DNA from: Ampullaceana balthica
Taxonomy: Eukaryota; Mollusca; Gastropoda; Lymnaeidae
Assembly: GCA_944989445.1 (NCBI GenBank)
Contig: CALYLW010000990.1
Coordinates: forward strand, 62,001 to 126,000
DNA: 64,000 nt
Reading direction: 5' to 3'
A program made the translations under genes and the position numbers. Position 1 is the stretch's first letter. Each line of letters starts with the position of its first letter. Shown here one piece after another: positions 60,601 through 64,000 of the stretch. The notes under the pieces are model-generated. The model was not told the DNA's origin. It worked only from the letters and a program-made list of their open reading frames with translations, and ran no database searches.

Positions 60601-61960
60601 CTACAGCCTAATACCACACATTGGCCCTCACTATAGCCTAATACCACACATTACCCCTCACCACAGCCTAATACCACACATTACCCCTCACTACAGCCTA
60701 ATACCACACATTTCCCCTCACTACAGCCGAATACCACACATTACCCCTCACTACAGCCTAGTAGCACACATTGGCCCTCACTACAGCCTAATACCACACA
60801 TTTCCCCACACTACAGCCTAATACCACACATTTCCCCTCACTACAGCCTAATACCACACATTTCCCCTCACTACAACCTAATATCACACATTTCCCCTCA
60901 CTACAGCCTAATACCACACATTTCCCCTCACTACAACCTAATACCACACATGTCCCCTCACTACAGCCTAATACCACACATTTCCCCTCACTACAGCCTA
61001 ATACCACACATTACCCCTCACTACAGCCTAATACCACACATTACCCCTCACTACAGCCTAATACCACACATTTCCCCTCACTACAACCGAATACCACACA
61101 TTTCACCTCACTACAACCTAATACCACACATTTCCCCTCACTACAGCCTAATACCACACATTACCCCTCACTACAACCTAATACCACACATTTCCCCTCA
61201 CTACAGCCTAATACCACACATTTCACCTCACTACAGCTTAATACCACACATTACCCCTCACTACAACCTAATACCACACATTTCCCCTCACTACAGCCTA
61301 ATACCACACATTTCCCCTCACTACAGCCTACCACACATTGGCCCTCACTACAGCCTAATACCACACATTGCCCCTCACTATAGCCTAATACCACACATTT
61401 CCCCTCTCTACAGCCTAATACCACACATTTCCCCTCACTGCAGGCAATCATGCCAAGTTTTCCAGAAATAAGCTTCAATGAGCTGATGCAGAGGTATATC
61501 ATATCCCTGGCAGATGAATTTCAAAGACGCTTTCAGGACTTTGCAACTACATTGTATTGAAAAGAAATTCATGTCTTTTTCTTCACTTTTCTTTGTTGAC
61601 TCTGATAATGCTCCAGGCAATCTGCAGCTGGATCTCATTGAGTTGCAAAGTGATGCTGAATGTCACAGACGACAACAACAGCTTTCGTTCATTGACTTTT
61701 GCCTTCAGCTGGATACAGAGAGACTCCAAGAGAATCGAACATTTGCCAAGTAAATGGTCAGCTTGTTTGGCTGGACATACTTGTGTGGGCAGACATATAC
61801 ATCTATGAATTTTAACAAGAACCGCGTGAGGACATGAATAAATTACTCTCACCTGCGTGATATCATATGTATTAAAATCAGTGGCATTGAGCCTGATCTC
61901 GCCAAATTACTGAATTCAAGATCTCAGTATCACTATCACCCTTCACTTTAAACTTTTGCT
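57690..61960 (+). pseudogene. hAT transposase remnant (SCAND3/GTF2IRD2-like)
   Basis: Starts near MDFQKPDEV and continues with KHSKPFTDSEFVKECL, IACDESADASDTAQLH, GIITDGASAMT, KLHCISHQQVLCAKHL and WLSRGTVL. After the minisatellite it resumes with MPSFPEISFNELMQRY and LADEFQRRFQDFA. Stops and shifts lie in between. These motifs are typical of the hAT RNase H-like core. Not functional. Confidence 0.75.
58843..61441 (+). repeat. 30-bp minisatellite of about 86 copies within the transposase frame
   Basis: Unit actacagcctaataccacac followed by atttcccctc, ten codons (THFPSLQPNT). The first 27 or so units are open in the transposase frame. Marker variants (for example cctagtaccac, aatatcac, aattccac, attggccctcactatag) recur in the same order about 959 bp apart, showing duplication of a 32-unit block with one base lost. 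Single-base losses near 60299 and a shorter unit near 61330 break the frame. Confidence 0.95.
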
Positions 61961-62083
61961 ATCAAAACTTCTCAACACATGTCATTTTTGCTTATTATTT
62001 TAATCCGGCCAGCGAATATCTTTACTTCAAGGAATATGCCCCCCCCCCACCATGCAAAGAGTTTGGACGCCCCTGCCTTACTT

Positions 62084-62842
62084 CCACCCAGTGGCGTAGC
62101 GAGAGGGGGCAGAGGGCGGCTATTGGGCCGGTTGGCACGTTTTTAGGGGCGGGAAATTCCTCAAAGTTAATTAGTTTCTAAAGAATGAAAATTAAAAAAC
62201 GAATATTTAATTATTTTCGTACTTTCAAGTCGCATGTCTACACTGATGTTTCTTGATCAAACTTGGTACATAAGATTTAGATGGCTCAATTTAGAAACTG
62301 TAGGGCATTGAAACCCTGCTTTCCAAAAGTTAAGCAGGTTTAATTTCGAAATTCTACGCGTAACGGTCGACAACGTTCTCAATTTTAAAACCTTATTTTG
62401 TTTTTATGGCTCAAGCTTCACAAAATTTGGTAGGTGACTTCCCTGCTCTAACCGAACCCAATGAACATACGTATTTTGCTAGTTGCCATATTGAACTTTT
62501 TCCATCGGTCTTTGTCACCTATGGTGCCATCTTCCAGAAATTTGGTACGCGGGATCCCATCACTAGCTGAATCCTACTTTTCACTTGCACAGCGCGGGTA
62601 ATTTGCTAGTAGAGTATAAAACTAAAATGAGCTTTAAAAAAATTATTTAAGCGCAGTTTCTTTATGCTTTTGAAGGTAAACTGCGCATGAATGAAGTATT
62701 TAACTTTAACATAAAACGTAAATTAGTAATAGTAACAGGGCCGTCAAATAAATGACGTCAAGCCGTCAAGCACCTGGGGGCGGGGGTGGGGGAGTCGACC
62801 ATTTGTGACGATGCGTGACGAGGGAGAATGGGGTGTTTAAGA
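62084..62842. other. Repeat-derived spacer
   Basis: Begins with cagtggcgtagcgag, shared with 48203, followed by a degenerate element. No gene is recognised. Confidence 0.45.
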
Positions 62843-63275
62843 ATCGTGACGTCACATCAAAACGCGCAACTTTAAATAAAAGTTAAACTTAAATATTTGA
62901 TTCTTTAAAATTTACTTAAGGATATTTTACATAGCTTCACGGTGTTACGATATTAGAGTGTTCACGGTGTTACGATATTAGAGTGTTCACGGTGTTACGA
63001 TATTAGAGTGTTCACGGTGTTACAATATTAGAGTGTTCACGGTGTTACAATATTAGAGTGTTCACGGTGTTACAATATTAGGGTGTTCAAGGTGTTACAA
63101 TATTAGAGTGTTCACGGTGTTACGATATTAGAGTGTTCACGGTGTTACAATATTAGAGTGCAGCCTTACACTAAATACATAAGTGACAAAAATTGATTTG
63201 AAACATGTGCTCATTATCAAAAAGAAAATACGGCTTTTAGGGGGGGGGGTTGTGACGTCATATTAGAAACAAGTG
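62843..63275. repeat. Dispersed repeat, copy 2, with internal expansion
   Basis: Matches 6962-7300 on both sides of a nine-copy 25-bp array. Confidence 0.65.
62936..63160. repeat. 25-bp minisatellite, exactly 9 copies
   Basis: Unit ttcacggtgttacgatatta followed by gagtg. The homologous site near 7053-7079 has a single diverged copy. Confidence 0.95.
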
Positions 63276-63687
63276 GGGTCTAACTTTTTGTGACGTTGCC
63301 CTAGAGTATGCGGGGCCCAAGGAAGCATGAGATATGCGAGGCCCCGGGCCCAAGGTAGCAGATGAGGAGCGAGACCCATGCAAATATTTGCATTTCTACA
63401 TATATTAAAATAATAGGAAATAAAAAATTAAATGACTTAAATTTCTACTCTATAACAGTATTGAACCATCAATAATTACAGTTTTATTACATTGTAATTT
63501 AATTCAAGATCCTAAAACTCAAAAAAGATTTAAATTATTAAAATGCTTTGTTTTTATATGCTAATTGACAGTTTATATATTTATTACATAATTTAACATA
63601 AATTGATATATACACTAGCGTTGGTTTGGTTGTATCTTCTCTCTTCCACCTTGTTTTTACAACTTACAAGCAAATTTCGCGGTTGCA
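63161..63687. other. Spacer without recognised features
   Basis: A G-run at 63240 and a GC-richer patch (63300-63380), then AT-rich DNA. No gene is seen. Confidence 0.5.
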
Positions 63688-64000
63688 AGATCTGAAATAC
63701 GGGTAAGTTCAATAAATGTATTGCCAAGATCTGAAATACGGGTAAGTTCAATAAATGTATTGCCAAGATCTGAAATACGGGTAAGTTCAATAAATGTATT
63801 GCCAAGATCTGAAATACGGGTAAGTTCAATAAATGTATTGCCAAGATCTGAAATACGGGTAAGTTCAATAAATGTATTGCCAAGATCTGAAATACGGGTA
63901 AGTTCAATAAATGTATTGCCAAGATCTGAAATACGGGTAAGTTCAATAAATGTATTGCCAAGATCTGAAATACGGGTAAGTTCAATAAATGTATTGCCAA
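63688..64000. repeat. 39-bp minisatellite running off the right edge
   Basis: Eight identical copies of aagatctgaaatacgggtaa followed by gttcaataaatgtattgcc. The 13-codon unit leaves one minus-strand frame open throughout. Each unit holds G|GTAAGT, a donor consensus, on the plus strand. Confidence 0.95.

Larger units (their letters stand above)
57491..62075 (+). mobile_element. hAT transposon with expanded internal minisatellite
   Basis: Inverted ends (caggggtgtccaaagtc and gagtttggacgcccctg) and an exact 8-bp target duplication ccttactt (57483-57490 and 62076-62083). Encodes a broken hAT transposase interrupted in frame by a 2.6-kb array. Confidence 0.88.

Noticed and set aside
58793..60636. 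A 294-residue proline/threonine-rich secreted-type protein
   Set aside because: It is the 30-bp array read in the transposase frame; no signal peptide or independent gene structure.

Overview
This is nuclear DNA of an animal. Two multi-exon genes have GT-AG introns that can be joined exon by exon with consistent codon phase. The window is AT-rich and crowded with minisatellites and nested transposons. The proteins (axonemal dynein heavy chain, FBXW10, GPANK1) are metazoan. The mix of Helitrons, hAT elements, TA-flanked pogo-like elements and CR1/jockey-type LINEs with very abundant minisatellites suggests an invertebrate, perhaps a mollusc, but the sequence alone does not prove the taxon.

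Layout. (1) 1-22.4 kb: the 5' part of an axonemal dynein heavy chain gene on the minus strand, 20 exons and 886 codons, running off the left edge. Its introns hold at least nine tandem arrays and three transposon copies. (2) 22.4-25.8 kb: intergenic space between two head-to-head genes, containing one pogo-like element with an RTE-like LINE fragment inside it. (3) 25.8-43.2 kb: a complete FBXW10-like F-box/WD40 gene on the plus strand, 9 exons and 1236 codons. Its largest intron holds a LINE that was itself split by a hAT element with perfect 14-bp inverted ends and an 8-bp target duplication. (4) 43.2-46.6 kb: mostly unassigned sequence with one degraded minus-strand reading frame. (5) 46.6-48.0 kb: an intact GPANK1-like gene on the minus strand, convergent with FBXW10. 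(6) 48.2-54.0 kb: a pogo-like element containing two back-to-back Helitrons. (7) 54-64 kb: a repeat graveyard. It includes a 4.6-kb hAT element whose transposase frame carries a 2.6-kb minisatellite of ten-codon units.

The most unusual pattern is that several minisatellites begin exactly at exon-intron junctions and so multiply splice sites. Around dynein intron 13 the donor (48-bp unit, five copies) and the acceptor (36-bp unit, six copies) are both amplified in whole codons. Every donor-acceptor pair therefore keeps the reading frame. Next to it, about 29 copies of a 32-bp unit repeat the 3' splice site of exon 13, and there any upstream acceptor leads at once to a stop codon. Similar junction-anchored arrays occur at dynein exons 11, 18 and 20 and after FBXW10 exon 3.
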